NCBI RefSeq assembly: GCF_009649815.1
Contig: NZ_WJIC01000002.1
Location: 743,215 to 807,214 of the forward strand
Source of the DNA: Nocardia sp. SYP-A9097
Lineage (GTDB): Bacteria; Actinomycetota; Actinomycetes; Mycobacteriales; Mycobacteriaceae
Direction: 5' to 3'
DNA length: 64,000 nt
In this document: in pieces, positions 8,052 through 16,829 of the stretch
Layout of the letters: each line of letters starts with the position of its first letter
How positions within the stretch are numbered: the first letter of the stretch is position 1
Made by a program: the position numbers and the translations under genes
Notes under the pieces: model-generated
What the model saw: only the letters and a program-made list of their open reading frames with translations
Databases searched by the model: none
Told to the model about the DNA's origin: nothing

Positions 8052-9155
8052 TCAGGCCGCTTTCAATTCGGGGTACTCGGTGTAGACCTCTTTGAGGATC
8101 GACATATCGAACAGCTTGTCGGCCTTGATATCGATCTTGGACTTGCCCAGGGCGCCGATATTGTGCGCGATCAGCTCGTCGGACATCACGAAGAGCCCGT
8201 TGAACTGGGTTTCCGGTGATACCACGAGGGTGTTCTGCGCCCGCGCCTCCTTCGTCTGCTCGTCCAGGTCCAGGCGCTGATCCTTGCCGTACACCTCGAC
8301 GGCCAGTCGCGCGGATTCGGCCGGATTCGTGATCGCGTCCCGCCAGCCCTTGATATCGGCGACCAGCCACGCCTTCAGTTTCTCGCGCTCATTGTCGATG
8401 GTGTGCTGGCTGACGGTGAGCGTCTCGGCGGTCAGCGGCAGCCCGTAGTCCGCGAACAGGAAGTTGGCATTGGCGAATCCCTTGGCCGCCAACGTGATCG
8501 GCTCATTGGTCACATAACTGACCCAGCCGTCGACCTCACCGTTGGCGAGCGGGGTGGGATCGAATTGCGCGGGCACGATGGTGACATCGTTCGGCGTCAT
8601 ACCGTTGGCGGTGAGCAGCGCGTTGAAAATGAGCTGATTGGTGTCCTGCACACCGATCTTGCGCCCCTTCATATCCTGTGGCGAATTGATCGGTTTGCCC
8701 GCCGAGCTGACGATGCAGAACGGATTCTTCTGATAGGTGGCCCCGACGATCTTGGCGTTCAACCCTTCCAGCACCGCGGGCGCGGTGGTCTGCGGCGCGG
8801 ACATGCCGATCCAGATCTTGCCGGTCCCCAGCCCGGCCTCCACCGAGGTGCTGGCGGCGCCACCGGCGACCAGATTCACCGATCCGAATCCGGCGTCCTT
8901 GAAGTACCCCTTCGAATCCGCGAAGTACTCCCCCGCGAACTCGATGTTCTTCAACCAGGACAACTGCACCGCGACGGTCCCGTACTTCGACCCGTCATCG
9001 GTGGTCCCATTTCCCGATCCCGAGGAATCTTTCCCACAGGCGGCGAGCAGTGACCCTCCGGCAACCACCGCCGCCGTCAAACCCGCATACCGAAGAAAGG
9101 ATCGCCGATCCATGGACAACGGAGAGGCCGAACCCGGCCGGCGCAAAGAACTCAT
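8052..9155 (-). CDS. Tat-exported lipoprotein, NMT1/SsuA-type ABC substrate-binding protein
   Basis: A 367-residue protein. The leader has a twin-arginine motif (MDRRSFLRYAG) and lipobox LLAAC with Cys40, so it is a Tat-exported lipoprotein. An internal ATG at 9113 directly before DRRSF is a possible alternative start. The mature part (VQLSWLKNIEFAGEYFADSKGYF) is typical of the NMT1/THI5-like PF09084 family, which binds pyrimidine precursors, alkanesulfonates, riboflavin, purines or similar small solutes. The matching ATPase and permeases are encoded at 9618-12072, separated by a small plus-strand membrane-protein gene. The position beside purine genes suggests a purine-related or other N-heterocyclic ligand, but that is inference. 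Confidence 0.85.
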   Translation of the reverse strand: MSSLRRPGSASPLSMDRRSFLRYAGLTAAVVAGGSLLAACGKDSSGSGNGTTDDGSKYGTVAVQLSWLKNIEFAGEYFADSKGYFKDAGFGSVNLVAGGAASTSVEAGLGTGKIWIGMSAPQTTAPAVLEGLNAKIVGATYQKNPFCIVSSAGKPINSPQDMKGRKIGVQDTNQLIFNALLTANGMTPNDVTIVPAQFDPTPLANGEVDGWVSYVTNEPITLAAKGFANANFLFADYGLPLTAETLTVSQHTIDNEREKLKAWLVADIKGWRDAITNPAESARLAVEVYGKDQRLDLDEQTKEARAQNTLVVSPETQFNGLFVMSDELIAHNIGALGKSKIDIKADKLFDMSILKEVYTEYPELKAA

Positions 9156-9247
9156 CCGCCGAATCTAAAGGCTTTCAGTTTCAATTATTTTGCTTTGACC
9201 GACGTATTTGTGTGCGCCAGGTTAACTAACTCGCGGATGATCGGGTG

Positions 9248-9613
9248 ATGAGCTCCGTCCTGATCAGTCTCGTAGCCATGTTCTTCCTACTCATGGGCGT
9301 TTACGCGCTGGCCGCCCCCGCAGCCCTGACGAAGCCGTTCGGTATCGCCGTCGAGACGCCGGTGGCGCGCTCCGAGATCCGGGCCGTGTACGGCGGATTC
9401 GGCATTGCCGTCGCGATCCTGCTCGGCGTGGCCGCCGCCGATATCGGCGATATCCGCCGGGGCGCGGTGATCGCGGTGGCCGCCGCGCTGGGCGGAATGG
9501 CGTTGGGGCGCATCATCTCCCGGCTACTGGATCGGCCCGTCGGCTTCTATCCCATCTGGTTCTACTGCGGGGTGGAGCTGGTCGCCGCCGGATTGTTGTG
9601 CGTCGCGGTGTGA
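9248..9613 (+). CDS. DUF4345-like small integral membrane protein
   Basis: A 121-residue hydrophobic protein with about four membrane helices (residues 5-20, 45-65, 72-90 and 105-121) and the short loop AVETPVARSEIRAVYGGFGIA, which matches the DUF4345 type. A GTG immediately before the ATG is an alternative start; no strong ribosome binding site is visible. It is the only plus-strand gene inside the NMT1-type transporter locus and separates the binding-protein gene from its membrane genes. Function unknown. Confidence 0.7.
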   Translation: MSSVLISLVAMFFLLMGVYALAAPAALTKPFGIAVETPVARSEIRAVYGGFGIAVAILLGVAAADIGDIRRGAVIAVAAALGGMALGRIISRLLDRPVGFYPIWFYCGVELVAAGLLCVAV

Positions 9614-9617
9614 GGTC

Positions 9618-10421
9618 TCAGTCGCGGCCCTGTTGTGGGGCGAAGCGGGCCAGCACCAGGTTTTCCAGGACGCCGACCACCGCGTAGGCGAAGACGGAGA
9701 CGACGGTTACCAGGGCGATGGAGGCCCAGAGGCGGTTGTATTGGAAGGTGGGGATGGCCCGGATCAGGCCCGCGCCCAATCCTGTTCCGCTGCCCAGCCA
9801 TTCGCCGAGCAGGGCGCCGATCAGGGCTCCGGGGACCGAGACTCGGGCGGCGGCGAAGACCGAGGGCAGGGCGGCCGGAACCGAGACCATGCGCATGGCG
9901 GTCCAGCGCGAACCTCCGTAGGCGGCAACGAGTTCCATGGCCTGGGTGGGGGCGTTGCGCAGGGCGGTCATGATCATGACCAGGGCCGGGAAGAAGACCA
10001 CGATGGCGGCCATGACGGTGACACCGAGCAGGCCGCGGCCGAAGACCAGGACGATGATCGGGGTGAGGGCCACCAGGGGAACCGAGCGCAGCAGCATGGC
10101 CACGGGCAGGAACGCCTGGGATATGGCAGGGACGCCGACGAACAGGGCCGCCACGAACAGGGCGCCGCCCAGACCCGCGATGAAGCCGATTCCGGCGTCG
10201 CGCAGGGTGATTCGCATTTCGGCGAAGATGGCGCTCCTGGCCGTGCCGGAGGTGGGGCCGGTGACCAGGTAGGTCCAGACATCGCCGGGACTCTTGCCGA
10301 CCAGGCCGACCTGTGGGTACAGCTGCAGGAAGCCGTACCAGAGCACGACCAGCAGGATGAGCGAAACCACCAGCGGCAGTAGGAATTTGCCGATGGGTCG
10401 CAGGATGTGCAGGGTTTTCAT
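9618..10421 (-). CDS. ABC transporter permease (SsuC/ThiX-like), second of a pair
   Basis: A 267-residue permease. The start at 10421 gives [16 protein letters not shown] and overlaps the preceding permease stop (ATGA). About six membrane helices are predicted. The cytoplasmic EAA loop is visible as MELVAAYGGSRWTAMRMVSVPAALPSVFAAARV, with the BPD_transp_1 signature. It is the last gene of the ATPase-permease-permease operon. Two distinct permeases imply a heterodimeric channel, as in some pyrimidine and riboflavin-type NMT1 systems. Confidence 0.88.
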   Translation of the reverse strand: MKTLHILRPIGKFLLPLVVSLILLVVLWYGFLQLYPQVGLVGKSPGDVWTYLVTGPTSGTARSAIFAEMRITLRDAGIGFIAGLGGALFVAALFVGVPAISQAFLPVAMLLRSVPLVALTPIIVLVFGRGLLGVTVMAAIVVFFPALVMIMTALRNAPTQAMELVAAYGGSRWTAMRMVSVPAALPSVFAAARVSVPGALIGALLGEWLGSGTGLGAGLIRAIPTFQYNRLWASIALVTVVSVFAYAVVGVLENLVLARFAPQQGRD

Positions 10422-11248
10422 CGCACCTCGGCTCGGGTCCAGGGCAGGGCCAGGCGGGCGATCAGCGCGACCACCGCGTAGCCGAGTCCGGCGAGTGCGG
10501 CGGCGGCCAGGGCCATACCCCAGGTGCGCGGCACATTGTATGCGGTTTGCGCGGCGGTCAGTGCGACGCCGATGCCGCTGTCCACGCCGCCGAGGTACTC
10601 GCCGATGATCGCGCCGAGTACGGCCGACGGTGCGGCGATCTTCAACGCCGCCAGCGTATTCGGCAGTGCGGCGATGAGTTGTACCCGGCGCATGCGCTGC
10701 CAGCGACCACCGCCGTACGCCCGCACCAGATCCAGGCTGGTCCCGTCGGCCGAGCGCAGCCCGGAGACCGCGCCGACCATGGTCGGGAAGAAGCAGTACA
10801 TGGCGGCCAGGAATACCGTCGGGGTGCGCCCGCCGAAGACCACCAGAATGATCGGGCCCAGCGCCAGCAGCGGTGTGCAGTAGCTGAGAATGGCCAGCTG
10901 GGTGACGAGCATTTCGATCGGCGGGATCAGCACCACGAGCAGGGCGAGCACGATGGCCAGCGCATTGCCCCAGGCGAAGCCCTGCAGCGCACCCCAGGCC
11001 GTCACCTTGAAGTTCGGACCGTACAGCGACCAGCCGTCGCTGTACATGGTGTGCAGTACCTGCCAGGGCCCGGGCACGGTGCCATTGGCGACGTGCAGGG
11101 CCGCGGCCGCGGCCCACGCCGCCACCAGGACGACAATCCCCGCGAGCCCGCCGAGCTTGGAGATGCGCAGTTGCCCGCGCAGCGCGGTCAGGCCGCCGCG
11201 CAGGCTGCGTGCCTCCTCGTGTACGGAATCGACTGCCACGCTTGTCAT
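10418..11248 (-). CDS. ABC transporter permease (SsuC/ThiX-like), first of a pair
   Basis: A 276-residue permease starting [15 protein letters not shown] at 11248. A long cytosolic N-terminus precedes about six membrane helices. The EAA loop is [34 protein letters not shown]. Overlaps of 4 bp with the ATPase upstream and with the second permease downstream show tight coupling. It is clearly related to but different from the second permease, so the pair likely forms an asymmetric pore for the NMT1-type binding protein. Confidence 0.88.
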   Translation of the reverse strand: MTSVAVDSVHEEARSLRGGLTALRGQLRISKLGGLAGIVVLVAAWAAAAALHVANGTVPGPWQVLHTMYSDGWSLYGPNFKVTAWGALQGFAWGNALAIVLALLVVLIPPIEMLVTQLAILSYCTPLLALGPIILVVFGGRTPTVFLAAMYCFFPTMVGAVSGLRSADGTSLDLVRAYGGGRWQRMRRVQLIAALPNTLAALKIAAPSAVLGAIIGEYLGGVDSGIGVALTAAQTAYNVPRTWGMALAAAALAGLGYAVVALIARLALPWTRAEVR

Positions 11249-12072
11249 TCCGCCACCACCCCGCCGTGGCCGGTGCGCCCGAACAACAATTCGGAGAGAT
11301 AATCGCAGAGCTTGTGGAACTCCGGTGTGCGCATCATCTCGGGCGTGCGCGGTCGCGGTAGGTCGATATCGACCATCTCCACCACCCGCCCGGGGCGCGG
11401 GCTCATTACGGCCACCACATCGGAGAGGAAGACCGCTTCGGCGATGCCGTGCGTGACCATCAGTGTGGTGGCGGGCTTTTCGGTCCAGATGCGCAGTAGT
11501 TCGAGGTTCAGTCGCTGTCTGGTCATATCGTCGAGCGCGCCGAAGGGTTCGTCCAGCAGCAGGATCTTGGGTTTCACCACCAGCGCGCGGGCGATCGAAA
11601 CCCGTTGCCGCATACCGCCGGAGAGCTGCGCGGGTTTGGCCTTCTCGAAGCCTTCCAGCCCGACCAGCGCGATCAGATCCGCGATCAGCCCCGGATCGGC
11701 GGGCAGCCCGGCGACCTGCAACGGCAGTTTGATATTGGATTCCACACTGCGCCATGGCAATAGCGCCGAGTCCTGGAAGGCGATGCCGAATTCATGTCTG
11801 CGCCGCAGTTCCGCCGGTGTCTCGCCATTGATGCGGGCGGTGCCCGCGCTCGGGGTGTCGAGCCCGGCGAGTATGCGCAGGATGGTGGATTTCCCGCATC
11901 CGGACGGGCCGAGCAATGACAGGAACGCGCCCTGCTCGGTATGCAATTCGACCGAGTCCAGGGCGGTTACGCTGCGTCGCCCGGATCGGAAGGTCTTGCT
12001 CAGACCGCTGATATGAATGCCTGTTCCTCCGGCGGCAACGTCCGAACTCACTGGGCCGGCTTCCGAACTCAT
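11245..12072 (-). CDS. ABC transporter ATPase (SsuB/TauB-like)
   Basis: A 275-residue ATPase with Walker [10 protein letters not shown] (about 55-63), Q-loop FQDSALLPW, signature [15 protein letters not shown], Walker [13 protein letters not shown] and H-loop VTHGIAEA. This is the nitrate/sulfonate/pyrimidine importer subfamily. It is the first gene of a three-gene operon with 4-bp overlaps and powers import of the ligand bound by the NMT1-type lipoprotein. Confidence 0.92.
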   Translation of the reverse strand: MSSEAGPVSSDVAAGGTGIHISGLSKTFRSGRRSVTALDSVELHTEQGAFLSLLGPSGCGKSTILRILAGLDTPSAGTARINGETPAELRRRHEFGIAFQDSALLPWRSVESNIKLPLQVAGLPADPGLIADLIALVGLEGFEKAKPAQLSGGMRQRVSIARALVVKPKILLLDEPFGALDDMTRQRLNLELLRIWTEKPATTLMVTHGIAEAVFLSDVVAVMSPRPGRVVEMVDIDLPRPRTPEMMRTPEFHKLCDYLSELLFGRTGHGGVVAE

Positions 12073-12171
12073 AGGGTCACCATAGGAGCAGGGAATTGCA
12101 CCGAGATTGCGAATCGGCAGACTGGATTTCGACCGTGTTACCGTCGCCGGTCGAATCCGGTTACCGGGCGC

Positions 12172-12579
12172 TCACCAGGGCGACGGTTCGAACCAGTCGC
12201 GAGACTCCCGGCGAAACAGCAGCACGATCACCACGAGTGAGGCGATGGGCCCGAGCGGTCCCGGCGGATGCCCATCGGTAATGGACGGCACCGTCCACAA
12301 CATATTGAGCACGGCCAGCAGAATCGCCCCGATTCGCACCGACTGCCCCACGGAGTGAAAGGTCAAGGCCACCAAGCCGAGCAGCCAGGCGGGCACGAAC
12401 GGCACCGCCGTCTGAATAGCGGATCGACTCCCCAGCAACCATCCGGAAGACGCCGTACAGACCAACCCGATCAAGGCCAGCAGCACGGCGATCACCTGCG
12501 CCGCACGCACCGCCCGTGGCATCCGATACGTGTCGTCCACGCCCGGCCCCTGTTCGGGCGGCACTCGCAGGTCCGACAT
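12172..12579 (-). CDS. Hypothetical multi-pass membrane protein
   Basis: A 135-residue protein, start MSDLRVPPEQGPG chosen at 12579. It has three or four predicted membrane helices (QVIAVLLALIGLVC, AWLLGLVALTF, IGAILLAVLNML, ASLVVIVLLF). The family is unrecognised; it resembles small actinobacterial membrane proteins of unknown role. Position between the ABC transporter and the sugar operon gives no functional clue. The frame continues upstream to 12660 but without a better start. Confidence 0.6.
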   Translation of the reverse strand: MSDLRVPPEQGPGVDDTYRMPRAVRAAQVIAVLLALIGLVCTASSGWLLGSRSAIQTAVPFVPAWLLGLVALTFHSVGQSVRIGAILLAVLNMLWTVPSITDGHPPGPLGPIASLVVIVLLFRRESRDWFEPSPW

Positions 12580-12676
12580 CCCGCCGAATTTACCCCGCCA
12601 CGCCGCGCGGATCCGATAACACGCCGTTCGGTGACCGTGCCAAGGGCCATTTATCCACAACCATCCACAGGTGTGA

Positions 12677-13621
12677 TCAAGGGCGGGCGGCGACCGGTTC
12701 GAGTTCGGTGACTCGGACGGTGGGGGTCAAGCGGTCGCGCAGGACTCGGTCGATTTCGCCCGCGACGGGGATGACCACCGCGGCGGCGGAGGTGGCTACG
12801 GCGTCGGTGAGCAGGGCGGGCCAGTTGGGGTTCGGGCCGGCGGCTAGGGCGGCGATAATGGCTGCCACGGCGGCGTCACCGGCACCGGTGGGGTTGCCCG
12901 CGAGGGGTTCGGGGAGGGCGGCGGACCAGGCGCGGGTGCCGGTGACGGCGACCATGCCCGCACCGCCGCGGGTGACGATGACCGCGCCGACACCAGCGGC
13001 GATCAGGGGGTCGACGGCGGTGAGAATTTCCGGGACCGTGGTGGCGGGTCGGCCGGTAAGTCGTTCCAGCTCTTCGATATTGGGGGTGAGGATGATGCCC
13101 GGTACGCGCGCGGAGAGTTCCAGGGCGGGTCCGTCCAGATCGCAGATGGTGGGTACGCCCGCACGTACGGCGGTGCGCGCGAGGTCGGCGGGCAGGCCGG
13201 GATCGACGCCGCCGGGCAGGGAGCCCGCGATGACCATGCCGCTCATATCGGAGAGCATCCCGGCCACTCGCACCCGTAATTGGTCGACGGCGTGTGGTTC
13301 GGAGATGCGCGGGCCGGGTTCCCACAGCGCGGTGGCGGTGCCGTCATCGGATTCGCTGATCACCACGGTGCGCCGGACCCAGGGCAGCGCGTGTACGAAG
13401 TCGACGGGCATTTCGAGTTCGGCCGCGGCGGCGAAGGAATGGTCCGAGAATCCGGTGGCGCGGGCGTATTTGCCCAGTTGGTTCAGCACCCGATTCACAT
13501 TGATACCGCGGCCGCCGAGCCGCTGATCCACCGACCGCACCCGGTGTGCCCGGCCCCGCTCGAAATGCTCGACCCGGTAGGTCATGTCATAGGCGGGGTT
13601 CATGGTCACGGTGAGGATCAC
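12677..13621 (-). CDS. PfkB-family sugar phosphate kinase (tagatose-6-phosphate/1-phosphofructokinase type), copy 1
   Basis: A 314-residue PfkB kinase starting at the GTG at 13621 (ILTVTMNPAYDMTYR). It has the GGRGINVNRVL substrate loop and the C-terminal GNPTGAGDAAVAA motif with the catalytic Asp and anion hole. 1-phosphofructokinases and tagatose-6-phosphate kinases (LacC) share this architecture. It is the last gene of the amino-sugar operon, after the aldolase. It is a paralogue of the kinase encoded at 14577-15524, with an almost identical start region, so the locus carries two kinases for what should be one step. Confidence 0.85.
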   Translation of the reverse strand: MILTVTMNPAYDMTYRVEHFERGRAHRVRSVDQRLGGRGINVNRVLNQLGKYARATGFSDHSFAAAAELEMPVDFVHALPWVRRTVVISESDDGTATALWEPGPRISEPHAVDQLRVRVAGMLSDMSGMVIAGSLPGGVDPGLPADLARTAVRAGVPTICDLDGPALELSARVPGIILTPNIEELERLTGRPATTVPEILTAVDPLIAAGVGAVIVTRGGAGMVAVTGTRAWSAALPEPLAGNPTGAGDAAVAAIIAALAAGPNPNWPALLTDAVATSAAAVVIPVAGEIDRVLRDRLTPTVRVTELEPVAARP

Positions 13622-13716
13622 CCGTACAACTAGTTCACGTCCGCAGAGTGGGCGCAAGACCCAAACCTCACGAATGGACAGCGAAAAGGTTCGCAAAGGC
13701 GGCAATCCGCCGGGGA

Positions 13717-14568
13717 TCAGTTCGGTACTGCTCGCAGTACGCGCGTACCGAGTACTCGCAGATGGTGCTCCACATCCCGTCGCATACCTAATCGGCCGGG
13801 GCCCAGATACTTTCGCGGATCGGACGAATCAGGCGCGGCGGCCAGCACGACCCGCACCGCCTCGGTCAGCGCGATATTCAGCCGGGTACCGATATTGACC
13901 TTGACCATGCCGTGCCGGACCGCCGCGCGCAGGCCGTCATCAGGGACGCCGGAGGAACCATGCAATACCAGCGGCACCTCCAGGACCTTCGCCAAACTCG
14001 CAATCAGCTCGGTGTCCAGGGCCGCCGCGCGGGTCTGCATGGCGTGCACCGAGCCGACGGCCACGGCGAGCGCGTCCACTCCGGTCGCGGCGACGAAGGC
14101 GACCGCCTCCCGCGGATCGGTACGCACACCCGGCACATGCGCGCCGTTCTTACCGCCGACCTCGCCGAGTTCGGCCTCCACGAACACGTCGCGATCGTGA
14201 CACCAGCGGGCGATTTCCGCAGTGGCGGAGACATTTTCGGCGTAGTCGAGGGCCGCGCCGTCATACATGACGGAGATGAGCCCGACCTCCACCGCCTCCT
14301 TGATCAGCTCGATATCGGTCGCGTGGTCCAGGTGCACCGCGAGCGCGGCCGAGCTGTCTTCGGCGATCTGCAGGCAGGCGCGGGCCAGCGGCTTCAGCCC
14401 GCCGTGATACTTCACCGTATTCTCCGAAATCTGAAGAATCGCAGGTCTTTCCATGGTCTCCGCGGCTGCGGCAATCGCCTCGGCATGCTCGAGGGTGATC
14501 ACATTGAACGCGCCGAGACCACCCGGCCGAGCCAGCTCGATCAATCTCGGAATGGGGGTGAGTGGCAT
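13717..14568 (-). CDS. Class II ketose-bisphosphate aldolase (tagatose-1,6-bisphosphate aldolase type)
   Basis: A 283-residue zinc aldolase. The start at 14568 has a strong AGGAG site. Zinc ligands appear as AVHLDHATD (about 84), EAELGEVGG (about 135), AVGSVHA (about 180) and LVLHGSSG (about 208). The family cleaves fructose- or tagatose-1,6-bisphosphate (FbaA, GatY, KbaY) to DHAP and glyceraldehyde-3-phosphate. The context of an AgaS-like isomerase, NagA-type deacetylase and PfkB kinases favours the tagatose role (AgaY/KbaY). The gene starts 8 bp after the preceding kinase stop. A housekeeping fructose-bisphosphate role is less likely in this operon. Confidence 0.85.
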   Translation of the reverse strand: MPLTPIPRLIELARPGGLGAFNVITLEHAEAIAAAAETMERPAILQISENTVKYHGGLKPLARACLQIAEDSSAALAVHLDHATDIELIKEAVEVGLISVMYDGAALDYAENVSATAEIARWCHDRDVFVEAELGEVGGKNGAHVPGVRTDPREAVAFVAATGVDALAVAVGSVHAMQTRAAALDTELIASLAKVLEVPLVLHGSSGVPDDGLRAAVRHGMVKVNIGTRLNIALTEAVRVVLAAAPDSSDPRKYLGPGRLGMRRDVEHHLRVLGTRVLRAVPN

Positions 14569-14576
14569 GAATTCTC

Positions 14577-15524
14577 CTAGTAGAGCCAGGTGTGCAGCGG
14601 CATCACCCGAATCGTTGGGGTGAGCCGGGTCCGCAGGGTGTCGTCGATTTCGCCCGCCACCGGTCGCGCCACGGCGGCGGCGGAGGTTGCGACCACATCG
14701 GTGAGCAGTGCGGGCCAGTCGAGTTCGGATGCGCCGCGAGGTGGCGCCGCCAGGCCGGCAATGAGGGCGGCGGCGGCCGCATCGCCCGCACCCGTAGGGT
14801 TTCCGGTGATCTGTTCGGTCGTGCCGACGACCCAACCGGCACCGCGGATCACCCCGACCAGACCGTCGCGGCCGCGCGTGGCGACGATCGCCGCGACGCC
14901 CGACTTCAGCAGGTGCTGCACCGATTCCACCAGCTCGCTCGGATCATCCGGCCGGACGCCCGTGAGTGTGAACAGTTCATCGTCATTGGGCATGAGGACG
15001 ACGCCCCATACCTTCGCGGCCGCGCGCAATGCTTCGCCGTCCACATCGCAGATGACGGGTACATCCGCCCGCACCGCCAGCTCGGCCAGTTCGGCGGGCA
15101 GCGCCGGATCGACTCCACCGGGCAGCGACCCCGAGACGACCAGGCCGCGTGCCCGCGGCAGCCGTTCCGCGACCCGCTGCTTCAGCTGGTCCGCCGCACG
15201 CGGATCATGCAGTGCCGCACCGGGTTCCCACAATCCGGTGGTGGTGCCGTCGGCCTCGCTCAGGACCACGGTGCGGCGCACTCGCGGCAGCGCCTCGACG
15301 AAATCGACCGGCATTTCCCGGGCGGCTTCCCGACCGAACGCGGTATCGGCGAATCCCATTGCCACGGTGTCGTGCCCGAGTGCGCGCAGTACCCGCGCGA
15401 CATTGATCCCTTTACCGCCCACCCGCTGTTCCACTGCCGGAATACGTTGCACCGCACCGTATTCGAACCTGTCCAGCCGATAGGTCAGGTCATAGGCCGG
15501 ATTCATGGTGACGGTGAGGATCAC
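14577..15524 (-). CDS. PfkB-family sugar phosphate kinase (tagatose-6-phosphate/1-phosphofructokinase type), copy 2
   Basis: A 315-residue PfkB kinase (ILTVTMNPAYDLTYR, VGGKGINVARVL, NPTGAGDAAAAA). The GTG start at 15524 overlaps the nagA stop as GTGA, so it is translationally coupled to the deacetylase gene. It should phosphorylate tagatose-6-phosphate to the 1,6-bisphosphate for the aldolase immediately downstream. It has the canonical GGKGIN, while copy 1 has GGRGIN. Longer upstream start codons exist in frame but lie inside nagA. Confidence 0.87.
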   Translation of the reverse strand: MILTVTMNPAYDLTYRLDRFEYGAVQRIPAVEQRVGGKGINVARVLRALGHDTVAMGFADTAFGREAAREMPVDFVEALPRVRRTVVLSEADGTTTGLWEPGAALHDPRAADQLKQRVAERLPRARGLVVSGSLPGGVDPALPAELAELAVRADVPVICDVDGEALRAAAKVWGVVLMPNDDELFTLTGVRPDDPSELVESVQHLLKSGVAAIVATRGRDGLVGVIRGAGWVVGTTEQITGNPTGAGDAAAAALIAGLAAPPRGASELDWPALLTDVVATSAAAVARPVAGEIDDTLRTRLTPTIRVMPLHTWLY

Positions 15525-16762
15525 GACAACCACTTCCCGCGATGCAGTACGCGCCGCAATCCGAAATCCTCGTCGACGGCGATCAGGTCGGCGAAACCGC
15601 CCGGCCGGATATCCCCGATATCGGTGAGCCCGGCGGTCAGGGCCGGAGTCATGGTCGCCGCGCGCACCGAATCCGCCAGGGACACATCGCATTCCCGCAC
15701 CGCCCAGGCCAGGCATTGCAGCAGATGCGCGGTGCCACCGGCGATGGAACCGCTCGCCACCCGGGCGATGCCACCGCTGACCTGCACTTCTTGCGGGCCG
15801 AGGTGATAGCTGCCGTCCGGCATTCCCGCCGCGGCCATCGCATCGGTGATGAGGGCTACCCGGTCGGGTGCGGCGGCGAAAACCAGTGCGCCGAAGCCGG
15901 AATCGACGTGCACGCCGTCACCGATGAGTTCCACCGTGGCGTACCCGCGCGCGGCAGCCGCGACCGCGGCGGCGACCGGCCCCGCCGCGCGATGATGCAT
16001 CGGCGGCATGCCATTGGCCAGGTGGGCGACCGAGCTGGCGAACCCATTGGGCCGCATGGCATCTCGGAAGACACCGAATTCCGCGTCGGTGTGGCCGAGC
16101 GACACCGTGACGCCGTGCTCGGTGAGCAGGCGGGCCACGGGCTCGAATCCGTCCCGTTCGGGCGCGAGCGTCATAATGCGCAGATGCCCGCCCGCCGCCT
16201 CGATCAGTCGCAGGGTGAACTTCGGATCGGGATCGGCGAGATAGCGCGGATCCTGTGCCCCGCAACGACTCTCGGACAGGAAGGGGCCTTCGGTGTAGAT
16301 CCCGCCGATCACCCCGCTCTCGGCGAGCTCACGCAGCGCCGCGGCCTGCGCCAGCATGTCCTCGGGTGCGGCGGTGACGATTCCGGCGAGCACGGTGGTG
16401 CTCCCCCGCGACCGGTGGTACTCGGCCGCCCCGATGGCATCGGCCTGATCCACCGTGTCGAACCGATGCCCGGCACCCCCGTGCACGTGGATATCCACCA
16501 GACCCGGTAGCAGCATTCCCTCGAAGGGCAGCTCCCCCGAGCCCGGATGTGTCACCGCCCATTGCTCATTCGTGCGCACCGCGATGATCCGCTCGCCCAG
16601 CACCGAGACCACTCCGTCCTCGACGACGTGGCTCGGGGAGAAGATCCGCCCGCGAATATGAACTCCCGCGTCGACCCCGAAATCCGGTCCACCGGCCGCT
16701 CCACCGGTCTCACCCTGCGCTTCGGCATTGCGGCGTGTCCGGCTCCGACTCGATCGGCTCAT
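15521..16762 (-). CDS. nagA: N-acetylhexosamine-6-phosphate deacetylase (NagA/AgaA family)
   Basis: A 413-residue amidohydrolase with LVDIHVHGGAGH (metal His-x-His, about 92-94), IYTEGPFLSE (metal Glu), SLGHTDAEF, VAHLANGMPPMHHR and LITDAMAAAG (catalytic Asp). This is the full N-acetylglucosamine/galactosamine-6-phosphate deacetylase pattern. It removes acetate to give hexosamine-6-phosphate for the SIS-domain enzyme of the operon. The first 25 or so residues are a low-complexity extension (SRSSRSRTRRNAEAQGE) and the true start may be slightly downstream. A 67-bp gap separates it from the ROK kinase gene. Confidence 0.88.
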   Translation of the reverse strand: MSRSSRSRTRRNAEAQGETGGAAGGPDFGVDAGVHIRGRIFSPSHVVEDGVVSVLGERIIAVRTNEQWAVTHPGSGELPFEGMLLPGLVDIHVHGGAGHRFDTVDQADAIGAAEYHRSRGSTTVLAGIVTAAPEDMLAQAAALRELAESGVIGGIYTEGPFLSESRCGAQDPRYLADPDPKFTLRLIEAAGGHLRIMTLAPERDGFEPVARLLTEHGVTVSLGHTDAEFGVFRDAMRPNGFASSVAHLANGMPPMHHRAAGPVAAAVAAAARGYATVELIGDGVHVDSGFGALVFAAAPDRVALITDAMAAAGMPDGSYHLGPQEVQVSGGIARVASGSIAGGTAHLLQCLAWAVRECDVSLADSVRAATMTPALTAGLTDIGDIRPGGFADLIAVDEDFGLRRVLHRGKWLS

Positions 16763-16829
16763 TGCTCCGCCCGCTCTCCGGCCGAATTCCGCGCACCGTC
16801 GTTGCGCACGAAGCCGCGCATCCTCCCCG

